A DNA stretch of 64,000 nucleotides, from positions 1,525,501 to 1,589,500 of the forward strand of contig NZ_OY776488.1 in assembly GCF_963675635.1 (NCBI RefSeq), in the 5' to 3' direction. The notes under the pieces were generated by a model that was not told the DNA's origin, made no database searches, and saw nothing but the letters and a program-made list of their open reading frames with translations. The position numbers and the translations under genes were made by a program. Below, in pieces: positions 9,125-17,510 of this stretch. Each line of letters starts with the position of its first letter. Positions within the stretch are counted from its first letter, which is position 1. This DNA is from an uncultured Pseudodesulfovibrio sp. (GTDB taxonomy: Bacteria > Desulfobacterota > Desulfovibrionia > Desulfovibrionales > Desulfovibrionaceae).

Positions 9125-10326
9125 GCAAATTGATAAAGCACTATACCGACGCCGTCCTGGACTTTGCCTTTAAGGATGAGTCAGTTGATACGGTGCTCCA
9201 AAAAACTTCTGAGGACACTCCGACTTTCATCGAGCGCACCCTCAACATTTTCACAAAAAGCCGAGCCACAGCTCTGGTCCTTTTTGGGCTTGGCAACGGA
9301 GAATACGCACTGGCCCTCCGTGCAGCGCTTCCGGAAACTACCAGACTGTTTGTTTGCGAAACAGATACAGGCACAGCCCGGGCCTTTCTGAAAGCCAACC
9401 CGGATTGGGCAGAAGAGACCACGAACGTGAACCTCATCTGTGATATTTCCCTGTGGGCACAGCTCTATCTTCTTGCTTTGGCCAACGTCACTCCGGACAC
9501 GGCCACTCTCGTCCTCAATCCAACCCTGACCGATGACGCCAGGCAACACTTTCAATCCCTGCAACGACTCTTCATGCAGACAAAAGCGCATCAGGCCATC
9601 AACAGTTCCTACCTGAGCCATGTCGGTGTGGCGGCCCCCGATCTTTCTGTTGGAGCCATTCTCAGCCCGAACGAACCGGACCTCGACGTATACTTCGGTC
9701 AATTCCCGGACTGGGTCAAAGAGATAGTCGTGATCTGGGATAGTGAAACCGTCCCTGAAGCCGACTATCCGTGTGCTGTACCGGTCCGTCACTTCGCCCA
9801 CCCTCTGGATGATTTCGCTTCCCAGCGCAACCGCATGCTCGAACAGTGTGAAGGCGACTGGATTCTCTATCTGGACGGCGACGAAATGTTCAGCGAAGAC
9901 GTATGGAGCCTGTTCCCAGCCTGTATGCTCGTGAAAAGGCTGGAAGCCTGTTATTTCCCGAGAATGACGCTCTACCCAGACGACAAGCATTCCAAGGTGG
10001 GCTACGGCCTTTGGCCCGACCTCCAACTGCGTCTTTTCAAAAACAATGCGGGCATCCGATTCGAACGCCCCATCCACGAAAAACTGACAGGTATTGAAGG
10101 ACGCACTGCCCTCGCGCTGGACGCTCCCATCCTGCACTACAGCCGACTGCGCAAGTCCCCGGAAGTTCTGGCCGATAAGCTGAAACGCTTCGATGAAGCC
10201 GGAGGAGATGTCCTGACCCATGTTTTGAACGAAGATTATCCCAATGTGGAACGCTCACTCTTCGCCGAAGCGTCATTCATCATGGGAGCAATCCAGATGC
10301 TCCTACTAGAAAAAAATCCTGCTTAA
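9121..10326 (+). CDS. GT2-type glycosyltransferase with N-terminal Rossmann-like domain
   Basis: Protein of 401 residues. Residues 45-90 carry a Rossmann-like loop (ALVLFGLGNGEYALAL, then LFVCETDTGTARAFL) that resembles the Maf N-terminal domain and echoes the glycosyltransferase at 2602. From about residue 180 it is a GT-A enzyme of the tetratricopeptide/GT2 type: the motif SQRNRMLEQCEGDWILYLDGDEMF includes the DGDE metal and nucleotide-sugar site, and PIHEKL and ILHYSRLRKSPE follow, as in SunS/GT2-like enzymes. It shares ATGA overlap with the upstream GT4 gene. A role in flagellin or LPS glycosylation is inferred. Confidence 0.8.
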   Translation: MSKLIKHYTDAVLDFAFKDESVDTVLQKTSEDTPTFIERTLNIFTKSRATALVLFGLGNGEYALALRAALPETTRLFVCETDTGTARAFLKANPDWAEETTNVNLICDISLWAQLYLLALANVTPDTATLVLNPTLTDDARQHFQSLQRLFMQTKAHQAINSSYLSHVGVAAPDLSVGAILSPNEPDLDVYFGQFPDWVKEIVVIWDSETVPEADYPCAVPVRHFAHPLDDFASQRNRMLEQCEGDWILYLDGDEMFSEDVWSLFPACMLVKRLEACYFPRMTLYPDDKHSKVGYGLWPDLQLRLFKNNAGIRFERPIHEKLTGIEGRTALALDAPILHYSRLRKSPEVLADKLKRFDEAGGDVLTHVLNEDYPNVERSLFAEASFIMGAIQMLLLEKNPA

Positions 10327-10338
10327 TCGTGCAGTGAT

Positions 10339-10367
10339 TTGCAGATGACTTGATTGTTGCGTACAAA
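10339..10367 (+). promoter_or_regulatory. Candidate sigma-70 promoter
   Basis: TTGCAG at 10339-10344, a 17-base spacer, then TACAAA at 10362-10367, 50 bases before the zinc-ribbon/Yip1 gene. The match is moderate and the call rests on spacing and position. Confidence 0.35.
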
Positions 10368-10416
10368 ATAGCTAGGACCACTCAACGTCATCATTCATGT
10401 CATTCAAGGAACGGCA

Positions 10417-11622
10417 ATGCAGATAATATGTCCCGAATGCAAATTCGCCCGCGAAGTGGACGAAAGCAAAATACCCCCTCGTTCGCAGGTTGCCACCTGC
10501 CCGAAATGTCAGACAAAATTTAAATTCCGCGAAATACCGGAAATGGACTTTGTCATCGAAGAACCGGAAGCTCCGGCACAGGAATCAACCGTCACGGCAC
10601 AACAACCGACCCACGTTTCGGAAACGGAACCCCCTGAACGGACATTCCCGGACCTGCCCGCGCCCGGAGAGAATCCCAAAGAAGACCTGTGGAAACGGCT
10701 GGACGCAATGGCTCCGCCCACACAAAAGCCAGCTGCCGGCGCGACCACTGAATCAGCACCAGTCGATCCGCCCGCCCATCAAAACGGAACAGAACCTATC
10801 GAGGGTTGGAATGGTGAGTTCAATGCAGACTTCCCCGAACCACTGGAAAAGCCAAAGATAATCTATCCTTCCGGCCAGGCACCGAAGGACGACGAAAAGC
10901 AGCCCGTGGACGGTTGGACCGGAGAATTTAACGAAGACTTTCCCGATCCCATGCAGGCTGACAGTCATCAATCAGACGAATCAGAACATTCCATGGAAGT
11001 TCCGCCGCCCTTTGAGCAGTTGGATCGGTATGGATTCTTCAGCGGCCTGTTCATGACTATCAAGTTGGCCCTGTTCTCTCCGCGTCTATTCTTCTCGGTC
11101 ATGCCCGTTGGCGGCGGCCTGTCCAAGCCCCTGACCTTTGCCATTCTCGTAGCAATGATTCAGGCTCTGGCTCAGTTCGCCTGGGGTGTTGCCGGGCTGA
11201 CCCCCAGCATTGATATCACATCGAACGGTTTTGAAGTCGTAGCATACAACACCACCAACGGCCTGTTTGAACTGCTTGTCACACCGGCGTTTGCGGCCAT
11301 GTCCATATACTTCATCACCGGATTCTACCATCTTATCCTAAAACTCTTCCGTGCGGACACCAAGGGCTTCGAAGGTTCTTTCAGAGCTGTAGCCTACGCG
11401 TATGCTCCAATGATCACAGGCATAATCCCGCTGGTGACTCTGGAAGTAGTCGGCGTATGGATGCTCCTTAACGCCATCTGGGGACTGGTCCTGACAGCCA
11501 TCGGCCTCAAGTACATCCACAAAATATCCTATATCATCATAATTCCGGTTCTGCTTATGCCACTGCTCGTCGGCATGATCTTCGCAGTCGTCAGCATGCA
11601 GGGACAAATGCCCACGATGTAG
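10417..11622 (+). CDS. Zinc-ribbon N-terminus with Yip1-like membrane domain
   Basis: Protein of 401 residues. Residues 1-38 form an MJ0042-type zinc ribbon (CPEC at 5-8, CPKC at 28-31). Residues 40-200 are a Pro/Glu-rich low-complexity linker in which a 13-residue segment occurs twice (GWNGEFNADFPEP near 130 and GWTGEFNEDFPDP near 166). From about residue 207 there are five or so hydrophobic segments typical of the Yip1 family (GLFMTIKLALFSPRLFF, then the KPLTFAILVAM helix, then TGFYHLILKLF). It is an inner membrane protein with a cytosolic ribbon. Function unknown. It is nine bases from the next small gene. Confidence 0.75.
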   Translation: MQIICPECKFAREVDESKIPPRSQVATCPKCQTKFKFREIPEMDFVIEEPEAPAQESTVTAQQPTHVSETEPPERTFPDLPAPGENPKEDLWKRLDAMAPPTQKPAAGATTESAPVDPPAHQNGTEPIEGWNGEFNADFPEPLEKPKIIYPSGQAPKDDEKQPVDGWTGEFNEDFPDPMQADSHQSDESEHSMEVPPPFEQLDRYGFFSGLFMTIKLALFSPRLFFSVMPVGGGLSKPLTFAILVAMIQALAQFAWGVAGLTPSIDITSNGFEVVAYNTTNGLFELLVTPAFAAMSIYFITGFYHLILKLFRADTKGFEGSFRAVAYAYAPMITGIIPLVTLEVVGVWMLLNAIWGLVLTAIGLKYIHKISYIIIIPVLLMPLLVGMIFAVVSMQGQMPTM

Positions 11623-11630
11623 GAGGAACT

Positions 11631-11966
11631 ATGTTTGGTTGGTTTAAAAGAAAAATTGAGGAACTCAAGGCACAGCGAAAACTCGCCCGCCAGATAGATC
11701 CGCGCCGACTCAAGGCGATGGCGCTGGAAATACGAGATCTGGCCGCACTCGCAGCCCAGCTCAATCCCAAAGAACGGGATATTCAAAAGCTGATCCGCAA
11801 CGTTCTGGTGGAGATGGACCGCTTGTCCGAATTGGCTGACCGGCCGGAATTCAAGCGGCTCTCCACGGGCAAGCGACTTTTGTTACGGCAAGGTCTCAAG
11901 GAATCCCGCGACCAGTTACTGGAAACAATCGAGTCCGCTCCAGCTCCCACGCAAACCGTTCAATAG
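11631..11966 (+). CDS. Small helical protein of unknown function
   Basis: I do not recognise this 111-residue protein. It is highly charged, almost wholly helical by composition (MFGWFKRKIEELKAQRKLARQ at the start), with no membrane segment or signal and a short Pro-rich C-terminus. AGGAGG lies just before the ATG, and the gene follows the Yip1-like gene by 8 bases, so the two are probably one transcript. The N-terminal MFGWFKRK could be an amphipathic membrane-contacting helix. Confidence 0.7.
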   Translation: MFGWFKRKIEELKAQRKLARQIDPRRLKAMALEIRDLAALAAQLNPKERDIQKLIRNVLVEMDRLSELADRPEFKRLSTGKRLLLRQGLKESRDQLLETIESAPAPTQTVQ

Positions 11967-12070
11967 CATTCCCGGCATACATATTGCTTTGATTGAGCCA
12001 TTGAATTCCGCCCCTGTCACGCACTTGGCGCATGGAGCGGAACGGTTGCAACCACAAGCCGGTGAATGTC

Positions 12071-13189
12071 ATGAAAAAAGTATTACTTTTCGCGTTGTTA
12101 CTCATACTGTCCGCGTGCGCAAACGTGGACCTTTCCTTGACGGATCAGACTAAAGTCTACTCAGATCCAACTGTCAGGAAATCGCCACTTCAGGTTTCGG
12201 TCCATCCCAAGGGAAAGCAGTACCGCCCACTCACGGCCTACTTTCATCCCTTTGTCATCCAACAGCGAACCAGTGACCATGCAAGTCTGTCTGATGCCTT
12301 TGCACAGATTTTCTATTCAGCCTGGACAGAGGAACGCCTCTTCCCGGTTATGGAATTGCAACCTGGCACCCGCTACCAAGGGCTTTCCACTGCTTTGGAT
12401 ACCGCCCGCAGGCGAGGAGCCGACCTGCTCATTCTTGGCAAAGTCCCCTATTTCTATGCAGGACATACACTGGACGACACCGCAATCACCATCCAGCTCG
12501 ACATCTACGCGGCAGGCAGCGGCGTCCTGCTCTGGACCATGATGCAGTCAGGGCGCCTCGAAGAACGTCCGCCAGATGATTATTTCTATTTCAAACATGA
12601 GTTCCGCATGAGCGAAGCACCCTTCAACAAGATTATTCGTGAAATCGCCAAAGATATGACTATCCCGCTCAAGGCATGGTTACCGTCACCGGATGCCCAG
12701 TTTAAATACGTCGACAACCCGGCTCAGGTAAAATCAAGTCTCATGCAACAGGCTGAGTCGCCGACACCGACTGCCACAGATCCCGGCCCGGGAGTCACAC
12801 TGCCGCCAGACGCAGATGACAGCACAATGGTTCGTCCCGACGTACCGGGCGTGAATCTGAATATTCTTTTTGATTTTGACAAAGCGACGATTCAGGAATC
12901 ATCGTATCCCCTGCTTGACGCGTTAAGCGAAGCACTCAACTCTCCGGAGCTCAAGGGGAAGCAGGTCATCATCGGTGGTCACACAGACGCCAAGGGCGAC
13001 GAGACATACAACCTCTCCCTTTCAAAAAAACGGGCTGATGCAGTCAAAACATACCTCGTGAACAAAGGTGGCATCGCCCCATCCTCTATTGAAACAGTCG
13101 GATACGGTAAGTCCAGACCGCTCAATCAGGGAACTACCACCGAGGAACAGCAGAAAAATCGCCGTGTCGAAATCCGCCTCGCCGGGTAG
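12071..13189 (+). CDS. OmpA-family outer membrane lipoprotein
   Basis: Lipoprotein of 372 residues. The signal peptide MKKVLLFALLLILSAC ends in an LSAC lipobox, and the residue after Cys is Ala, so outer membrane sorting is expected. Residues 40-215 form a domain I cannot name with confidence; the pattern with a central alternation of beta strands and ADLLILGKV is reminiscent of CsgG/FlgO/LpoB-type periplasmic domains. The last 110 residues are a typical OmpA peptidoglycan-binding domain: NILFDFDKATIQ, then GGHTDAKGDETYNLSLSKKRADAV, then GYGKSRPL and NRRVEIRL. The start at 12071 is preferred to the upstream 12032 because it begins the signal peptide. Confidence 0.85.
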   Translation: MKKVLLFALLLILSACANVDLSLTDQTKVYSDPTVRKSPLQVSVHPKGKQYRPLTAYFHPFVIQQRTSDHASLSDAFAQIFYSAWTEERLFPVMELQPGTRYQGLSTALDTARRRGADLLILGKVPYFYAGHTLDDTAITIQLDIYAAGSGVLLWTMMQSGRLEERPPDDYFYFKHEFRMSEAPFNKIIREIAKDMTIPLKAWLPSPDAQFKYVDNPAQVKSSLMQQAESPTPTATDPGPGVTLPPDADDSTMVRPDVPGVNLNILFDFDKATIQESSYPLLDALSEALNSPELKGKQVIIGGHTDAKGDETYNLSLSKKRADAVKTYLVNKGGIAPSSIETVGYGKSRPLNQGTTTEEQQKNRRVEIRLAG

Positions 13190-13251
13190 GTCCACGGATG
13201 ATTTCTTGACTTTTTGGCAATAATTCTTATCTTCCCTTTCGGAAACGCATG

Positions 13252-13281
13252 AAGGGGGCCTTTCCGGGGCCCTCTTTTTTC
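13252..13281 (+). terminator. Terminator after the OmpA-family lipoprotein
   Basis: Stem AAGGGGGCC / GGCCCTCTT (9 pairs, one G-T), 7-base loop, then TTTT. It separates the lipoprotein from the haem cluster. Confidence 0.8.
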
Positions 13282-13346
13282 GTTCTTTTCACTCATAACG
13301 TTATATGATACCTGAGACCTTCATTTCAGCTGAGAGGTTTATTTAA

Positions 13347-14540
13347 ATGATTGGTATATCCAAACTCTACTGCGGAGCAGTAGAACCTTCTGACGCACTG
13401 CGTTACGGTCGCGAATCCGGGCAGTTGCCCTCCCATCTTCTTCAGTTTTCCAAGGACAAGAAGCCCGTCGTGGTCTGGAACATGACCCAGCGGTGTAACC
13501 TCAAATGTGTCCACTGTTACGCACAGGCTGTTGAAGTCAGCGCGCACAAGGACCCCATTTCCAACGAAAAAGCCAAAGAGATGATCGACGATCTCGCCCA
13601 GTTCGGCGCTCCCGTCATGCTCTTCTCCGGCGGCGAACCTTTGGTGCGTGAAGATCTGGTCGATCTGGCCAAGCACGCGACCTCCAAGGGGATGCGCGCG
13701 GTTATTTCCACCAACGGAACACTCATCACCAAGGCCAAGGCCAGAGAGCTGAAGGAAGTCGGTCTCTCCTACGTCGGTATATCCATCGACGGCAACGAAG
13801 CAGTCCACGATGAATTCCGCGGTGTGCCCGGGTCCTACAAGCAGGCACTCAAAGGCGTTGAAAACTGTCAGGCAGAGGGCCTCAAGGTCGGTCTGCGTTT
13901 CACCATCAACAAACGCAACGCCCCCGAGATCCCGCATCTCTTCCGTCTCATTGAAGACATGGAAATCCCCCGTATCTGTTTCTACCACCTGGTGTATTCC
14001 GGCCGTGGTTCCGAACTGATCAAGGAAGACCTGAACCATCAGGAAACCCGTGATGTCGTCGACCTGATCATGGACGAGACCAAGGCGTTGTTCGACAAGG
14101 GCAAGCCCAAGGAAGTCCTGACCGTGGACAACCACGCAGACGGCCCGCATGTCTACTATCGTCTCCTCAAAGAAGACCCTGAACGTGCCAAGGAAGTACT
14201 CGAACTGCTCAAGATGAACGAAGGCAACTCCACAGGACGCGGCATCGGCTGTATCTCCTGGGATGGCAAGGTTCACGCTGACCAGTTCATGCGCCATCAC
14301 ACCTTCGGCAACATCCTGGAACGTCCATTCTCCGAGATCTGGAACGATCCCAAGATCGAACTGCTGCACAAGCTCAAGGACAAGCGTCCCCACGTTGGCG
14401 GCCGTTGCGCCAAGTGTCGCTTCCTCAATATCTGCGGCGGCAACTTCCGCGCCCGTGCAGAAGCCTACTATGATGACTTCTGGGCACAGGACCCCGCCTG
14501 CTACCTCACCGACGAAGAAATCACCGGCGAAAAGCTGTAA
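13347..14540 (+). CDS. ahbC: 12,18-didecarboxysirohaem deacetylase (radical SAM)
   Basis: Radical SAM enzyme of 397 residues that removes the acetate side chains of 12,18-didecarboxysirohaem to give Fe-coproporphyrin III in the sirohaem-dependent haem pathway. The SAM cluster motif CNLKCVHC is at residues 50-57, and the C-terminal SPASM-type cysteines appear in GIGCISWDG and GRCAKCRFLNICGGNFRARAE. Similarity to NirJ-type proteins is visible throughout. Identification as AhbC rather than AhbD rests on its N-terminal sequence and on the neighbouring ahbD. GAGAGG lies 9 bases before the ATG. Cytosolic, oxygen-sensitive by family. Confidence 0.9.
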   Translation: MIGISKLYCGAVEPSDALRYGRESGQLPSHLLQFSKDKKPVVVWNMTQRCNLKCVHCYAQAVEVSAHKDPISNEKAKEMIDDLAQFGAPVMLFSGGEPLVREDLVDLAKHATSKGMRAVISTNGTLITKAKARELKEVGLSYVGISIDGNEAVHDEFRGVPGSYKQALKGVENCQAEGLKVGLRFTINKRNAPEIPHLFRLIEDMEIPRICFYHLVYSGRGSELIKEDLNHQETRDVVDLIMDETKALFDKGKPKEVLTVDNHADGPHVYYRLLKEDPERAKEVLELLKMNEGNSTGRGIGCISWDGKVHADQFMRHHTFGNILERPFSEIWNDPKIELLHKLKDKRPHVGGRCAKCRFLNICGGNFRARAEAYYDDFWAQDPACYLTDEEITGEKL

Positions 14541-14555
14541 GCGAGATTCGCCTCC

Positions 14556-14614
14556 GGCGGCCTGGGGAAACCTCTTGAAGGAAGTTTCCCCAGGCCGCCC
14601 TTCCAGAATTTTTT
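14556..14614 (+). terminator. Perfect 16-bp hairpin between ahbC and hemB
   Basis: GGCGGCCTGGGGAAAC at 14556-14571 pairs perfectly with 14584-14599; the loop is 12 bases. A run of six T lies 10 bases downstream (14609-14614), so it may be a terminator or a partial terminator inside the cluster. The rest of the 189-base gap holds no gene. Confidence 0.55.
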
Positions 14615-14729
14615 GTCGCTCCGCCTTCGGCGTCGAGTTTTAACGGGACCAAGTTTTGCACGAGTTTGCGAAGCTTGGATTAATGGGTATAGAAATACTC
14701 AAAAGACAAATTCTTCATCTGGAGTGCCT

Positions 14730-15710
14730 ATGATTCCCTCTGATTTTTTTCGTGGCCGCCGCCTTCGCACCAGTCTCGCCATGCGTGAACTGGTCCGTGA
14801 AAACATGGTCACTGCCAATGATCTGATCATGCCGTATTTCGTGGTCGAAACGAATGACGATTCCTTCAAGAAAGAAATTTCGTCCATGCCCGGCCAGTAT
14901 CAACTTTCCCTGAAACAACTGGAAATCAAAATAGCCGAAGCAGTAGCCGATGGTCTCAAGGCGTGCATCCTGTTCGGCATTCCTGCCGAAAAAGATGACG
15001 TCGGTTCCGGTGCATACGATGATATGGGCATTGTTCAAAAGGCAATTCGCCTGCTCAAGGACACGTTCCCCGATTTGGTGGTCATCGCTGACACCTGCCT
15101 GTGCGAGTACACCTCTCACGGTCATTGTGGCATGGTGAAGAACGAATACGTTCAGAACGATCCCACCCTGAATCTTCTTGCCAAGGCAGCCGTGGCCCAG
15201 GCCAAAGCCGGAGCCGACATGGTAGCCCCGTCCGACATGATGGATGGACGTGTTGCAGCCATCCGTGCGGCACTGGACGATGCCGGGTTCATCAACACCC
15301 CGATCATGTCCTACGCAATCAAATACGCGTCGGCTTTCTATGGTCCGTTCCGTGAAGCCGCTGAATCCACCCCGCAATTCGGGGACCGCAAAACCTACCA
15401 GATGGACCCGCCCAATGCCCGCGAAGGCATGCGCGAAGCCGTTGCTGACCTCGAAGAAGGTGCGGACATTCTCATGGTCAAACCCGGCCTCCCATATCTC
15501 GATATGGTCCGTCAGGTGCGTGACACTTTCGATACGCCAGTGGCCGTCTATCAGGTCAGCGGCGAATACTCGATGATCAAGGCAGCCGCACAGAACGGCT
15601 GGATAGACGAAATGGGCGTAGTCATGGAATCCCTGGTCGCCTTCAAGCGCGCCGGGGCTGATCTCATTCTCACATACTTCACTGAAGACGTCTTAAAGGC
15701 ATTGAAATAA
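14730..15710 (+). CDS. hemB: Porphobilinogen synthase (ALA dehydratase)
   Basis: Enzyme of 326 residues that joins two 5-aminolaevulinate molecules to porphobilinogen, the common tetrapyrrole precursor. The metal site segment [14 protein letters not shown] (three Cys) indicates a zinc-type enzyme; the Schiff-base lysines lie in [15 protein letters not shown] and [12 protein letters not shown]. The start at 14730 is preferred: GGAG precedes it and the sequence [14 protein letters not shown] is family-typical; a longer frame from 14613 would add 39 non-homologous residues. One base separates its stop from the ahbD start. It is cytosolic. Confidence 0.95.
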   Translation: MIPSDFFRGRRLRTSLAMRELVRENMVTANDLIMPYFVVETNDDSFKKEISSMPGQYQLSLKQLEIKIAEAVADGLKACILFGIPAEKDDVGSGAYDDMGIVQKAIRLLKDTFPDLVVIADTCLCEYTSHGHCGMVKNEYVQNDPTLNLLAKAAVAQAKAGADMVAPSDMMDGRVAAIRAALDDAGFINTPIMSYAIKYASAFYGPFREAAESTPQFGDRKTYQMDPPNAREGMREAVADLEEGADILMVKPGLPYLDMVRQVRDTFDTPVAVYQVSGEYSMIKAAAQNGWIDEMGVVMESLVAFKRAGADLILTYFTEDVLKALK

Positions 15711-15711
15711 T

Positions 15712-16902
15712 ATGAGCGAACATCCCAAAGGCCATCCCGGCGGCTGTCCTCCCGAAGGTCATCCAGGCGGCCACCCCGGCGGTCATCCCCATGGCAAAGG
15801 TCATCCCGGTGCTGAAAATGCACCCAAGCGATTCCTCGACGACGGCGTCACCCCCATTTGCAGGCTCATAGCCTGGGAAGTAACCCGGTCCTGCAACCTC
15901 GCCTGCAAACATTGCCGGGCCGAGGCGCACCCCGAGCCTTACGAAGGTGAGCTGTCCACCGATGAAGCAAAAGCACTCATCGACACCTTTCCGGACGTTG
16001 GCAGTCCGATCATCATCTTTACCGGCGGCGAGCCCATGATGCGGCATGACGTCTACGAACTGATCGCCTATGCCAAAGCCAAAGGGTTACGTTGTGTCAT
16101 GGCGCCCAACGGGACGCTCATCACACCCGAAACCGCCCAGAAAATGAAAGACGCAGGCATCGAACGGTGTTCAATTTCCATTGATGCACCCGAAGCGGTT
16201 CAGCACGATGAATTTCGTGGTGAAGTCGGCGCATTCGACGCTTCCATGCGCGGCATCCAGTATTTGAAAGACGTGGGTATCGAGTTCCAGATCAACACCA
16301 CGGTGACCAAGAACAACCTTCACCTTTTCAAGAACATCTTTGATCTGTGCGAAAGAATCGGCGCATCCGCATGGCACATATTCCTGCTCGTGCCGACCGG
16401 CCGGGCCGTGGAACTCGGGACAGAAGTCATCACAGCCGAAGAGTACGAAGACGTGCTCAACTGGTTCTATGATTTCCGCAAGACCACGGACATGCAGCTC
16501 AAGGCGACCTGCGCTCCGCACTATCATCGCATCCTGCGCCAGCGTGCTAAGGAAGAAGGCGTTCCGGTCAACTTCGAGAACTTCGGCCTGGACGCCGTGT
16601 CTCGCGGCTGTCTCGGCGGCGTGGGATTCTGTTTCATCTCCCATCGCGGTCAGGTGCAGCCCTGCGGCTACCTTGAACTCGACTGTGGACAGGTTCGCGA
16701 AACGCATTTCCCTGACATCTGGAAAAAGTCACAGCAGTTCCTCAATCTGCGCAACCCGGACGTTTATGACGGCAAGTGCGGACATTGCGAATACGAACGA
16801 GTTTGCGGCGGATGCCGTGCACGAGCACAGACCATGAACGGTCATTACTTGAAAGAAGAACCGCTCTGCTCCTACCAACCGAAGAAAAAGGCCAAGAAGT
16901 AA
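15712..16902 (+). CDS. ahbD: Haem synthase AhbD (radical SAM) with His-rich leader
   Basis: Radical SAM enzyme of 396 residues that oxidatively decarboxylates the two propionates of Fe-coproporphyrin III to the vinyl groups of haem. Residues 6-33 are a His/Gly/Pro-rich run with repeated GHPGG motifs. The SAM cluster is CNLACKHC at 61-68, and the C-terminal SPASM-like cysteines (GRGQVQPCGYLELDC area, then KCGHCEYERVCGGC) are clear. It follows hemB with a 1-base gap. Substrate assignment is by similarity to AhbD of Desulfovibrio and by neighbours; the leader is not needed for the reaction in known relatives. Cytosolic. Confidence 0.9.
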   Translation: MSEHPKGHPGGCPPEGHPGGHPGGHPHGKGHPGAENAPKRFLDDGVTPICRLIAWEVTRSCNLACKHCRAEAHPEPYEGELSTDEAKALIDTFPDVGSPIIIFTGGEPMMRHDVYELIAYAKAKGLRCVMAPNGTLITPETAQKMKDAGIERCSISIDAPEAVQHDEFRGEVGAFDASMRGIQYLKDVGIEFQINTTVTKNNLHLFKNIFDLCERIGASAWHIFLLVPTGRAVELGTEVITAEEYEDVLNWFYDFRKTTDMQLKATCAPHYHRILRQRAKEEGVPVNFENFGLDAVSRGCLGGVGFCFISHRGQVQPCGYLELDCGQVRETHFPDIWKKSQQFLNLRNPDVYDGKCGHCEYERVCGGCRARAQTMNGHYLKEEPLCSYQPKKKAKK

Positions 16903-16912
16903 AAACCTCCGG

Positions 16913-16948
16913 CCCCTCTTTTCGGTCGCCTATGGCGAGAGTGAGGGG
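16913..16948 (+). repeat. Imperfect hairpin after ahbD
   Basis: Outer arms CCCCTC (16913-16918) and GAGGGG (16943-16948) with an inner hairpin TCGCC tat GGCGA (16926-16938). No T-run follows, so it is not an obvious terminator. Confidence 0.45.
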
Positions 16949-17000
16949 ATTTGGAAGGGATTTGATTCCTACGGAGCTGCACAATAAATAGTTTGGGAGT

Positions 17001-17034
17001 TGTTCAAGAACCTTTTTCAAAAGGTTCTTGAACA
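17001..17034 (+). repeat. Perfect 16-bp inverted repeat before ahbA/ahbB
   Basis: TGTTCAAGAACCTTTT at 17001-17016 and its exact reverse complement at 17019-17034, only 2 bases apart. It ends 3 bases before the GGAGG ribosome binding site of the next gene. Such AT-rich sequence repeats are common in Desulfovibrionaceae; function here unknown. Confidence 0.6.
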
Positions 17035-17048
17035 GCCGGAGGCACATT

Positions 17049-17498
17049 ATGGACAATTACGATAAGAAGATACTCGACATCATCCAATCTCACTTCCCCC
17101 TGGTTTCCCGTCCGTATGAAGAAGTCGGCAAACAGGTCGGGCTGCCGGAGTCAGAAGTACTGGAGCGTGTTCGCGACCTGAAGAAAGCCGGAGTCATCCG
17201 TCGCATGGGCGCAAACTTCAACTCCAACACCTTGGGATGGCAGTCCACTTTGTGCGCCGCATCCTGTCCGGAAGACAAAATTGATGCATTTGTGGCCGAA
17301 GTGAACAAGCATGACGGTGTCACACACAATTACCTGCGAGAAAATGAATTCAACATCTGGTTTGCGCTCATCGCACCGGACATGGACGCGGTTGAAGCCA
17401 TCCTCGCTTCCATCACCGAGGCTACAGGTATCAAGGTGCTGAATCTTCCTGCGGACAAGCTGTTCAAGATCAAAGTCGACTTCAAGATGGACAAGTAG
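17049..17498 (+). CDS. Sirohaem decarboxylase subunit (AhbA/AhbB type)
   Basis: Protein of 149 residues of the AsnC/Lrp-like AhbA/AhbB/NirD family, which removes two acetate carboxylates of sirohaem. The N-terminal helix-turn-helix-like part (YEEVGKQVGLPESEVLERVRDLKKAGVIRRMGA) and the RAM-like C-terminal half (THNYLRENEFNIWFALIA) are both present. AhbA and AhbB are paralogues that form the active complex; only one is in this cluster, so I do not name it. The ATG at 17049 is preferred with GGAGG six bases upstream. It ends 12 bases before a small membrane protein. Confidence 0.85.
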   Translation: MDNYDKKILDIIQSHFPLVSRPYEEVGKQVGLPESEVLERVRDLKKAGVIRRMGANFNSNTLGWQSTLCAASCPEDKIDAFVAEVNKHDGVTHNYLRENEFNIWFALIAPDMDAVEAILASITEATGIKVLNLPADKLFKIKVDFKMDK

Positions 17499-17510
17499 CC
17501 TCCCAAAAAA

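Noticed and set aside
9181-10221. 346-residue minus-strand frame opposite the GT2 gene
   Set aside because: Antisense shadow of a well-supported glycosyltransferase.
14613-14729. Longer start for hemB
   Set aside because: The added residues are not family-like and include the hairpin T-run; GGAG precedes the chosen ATG.
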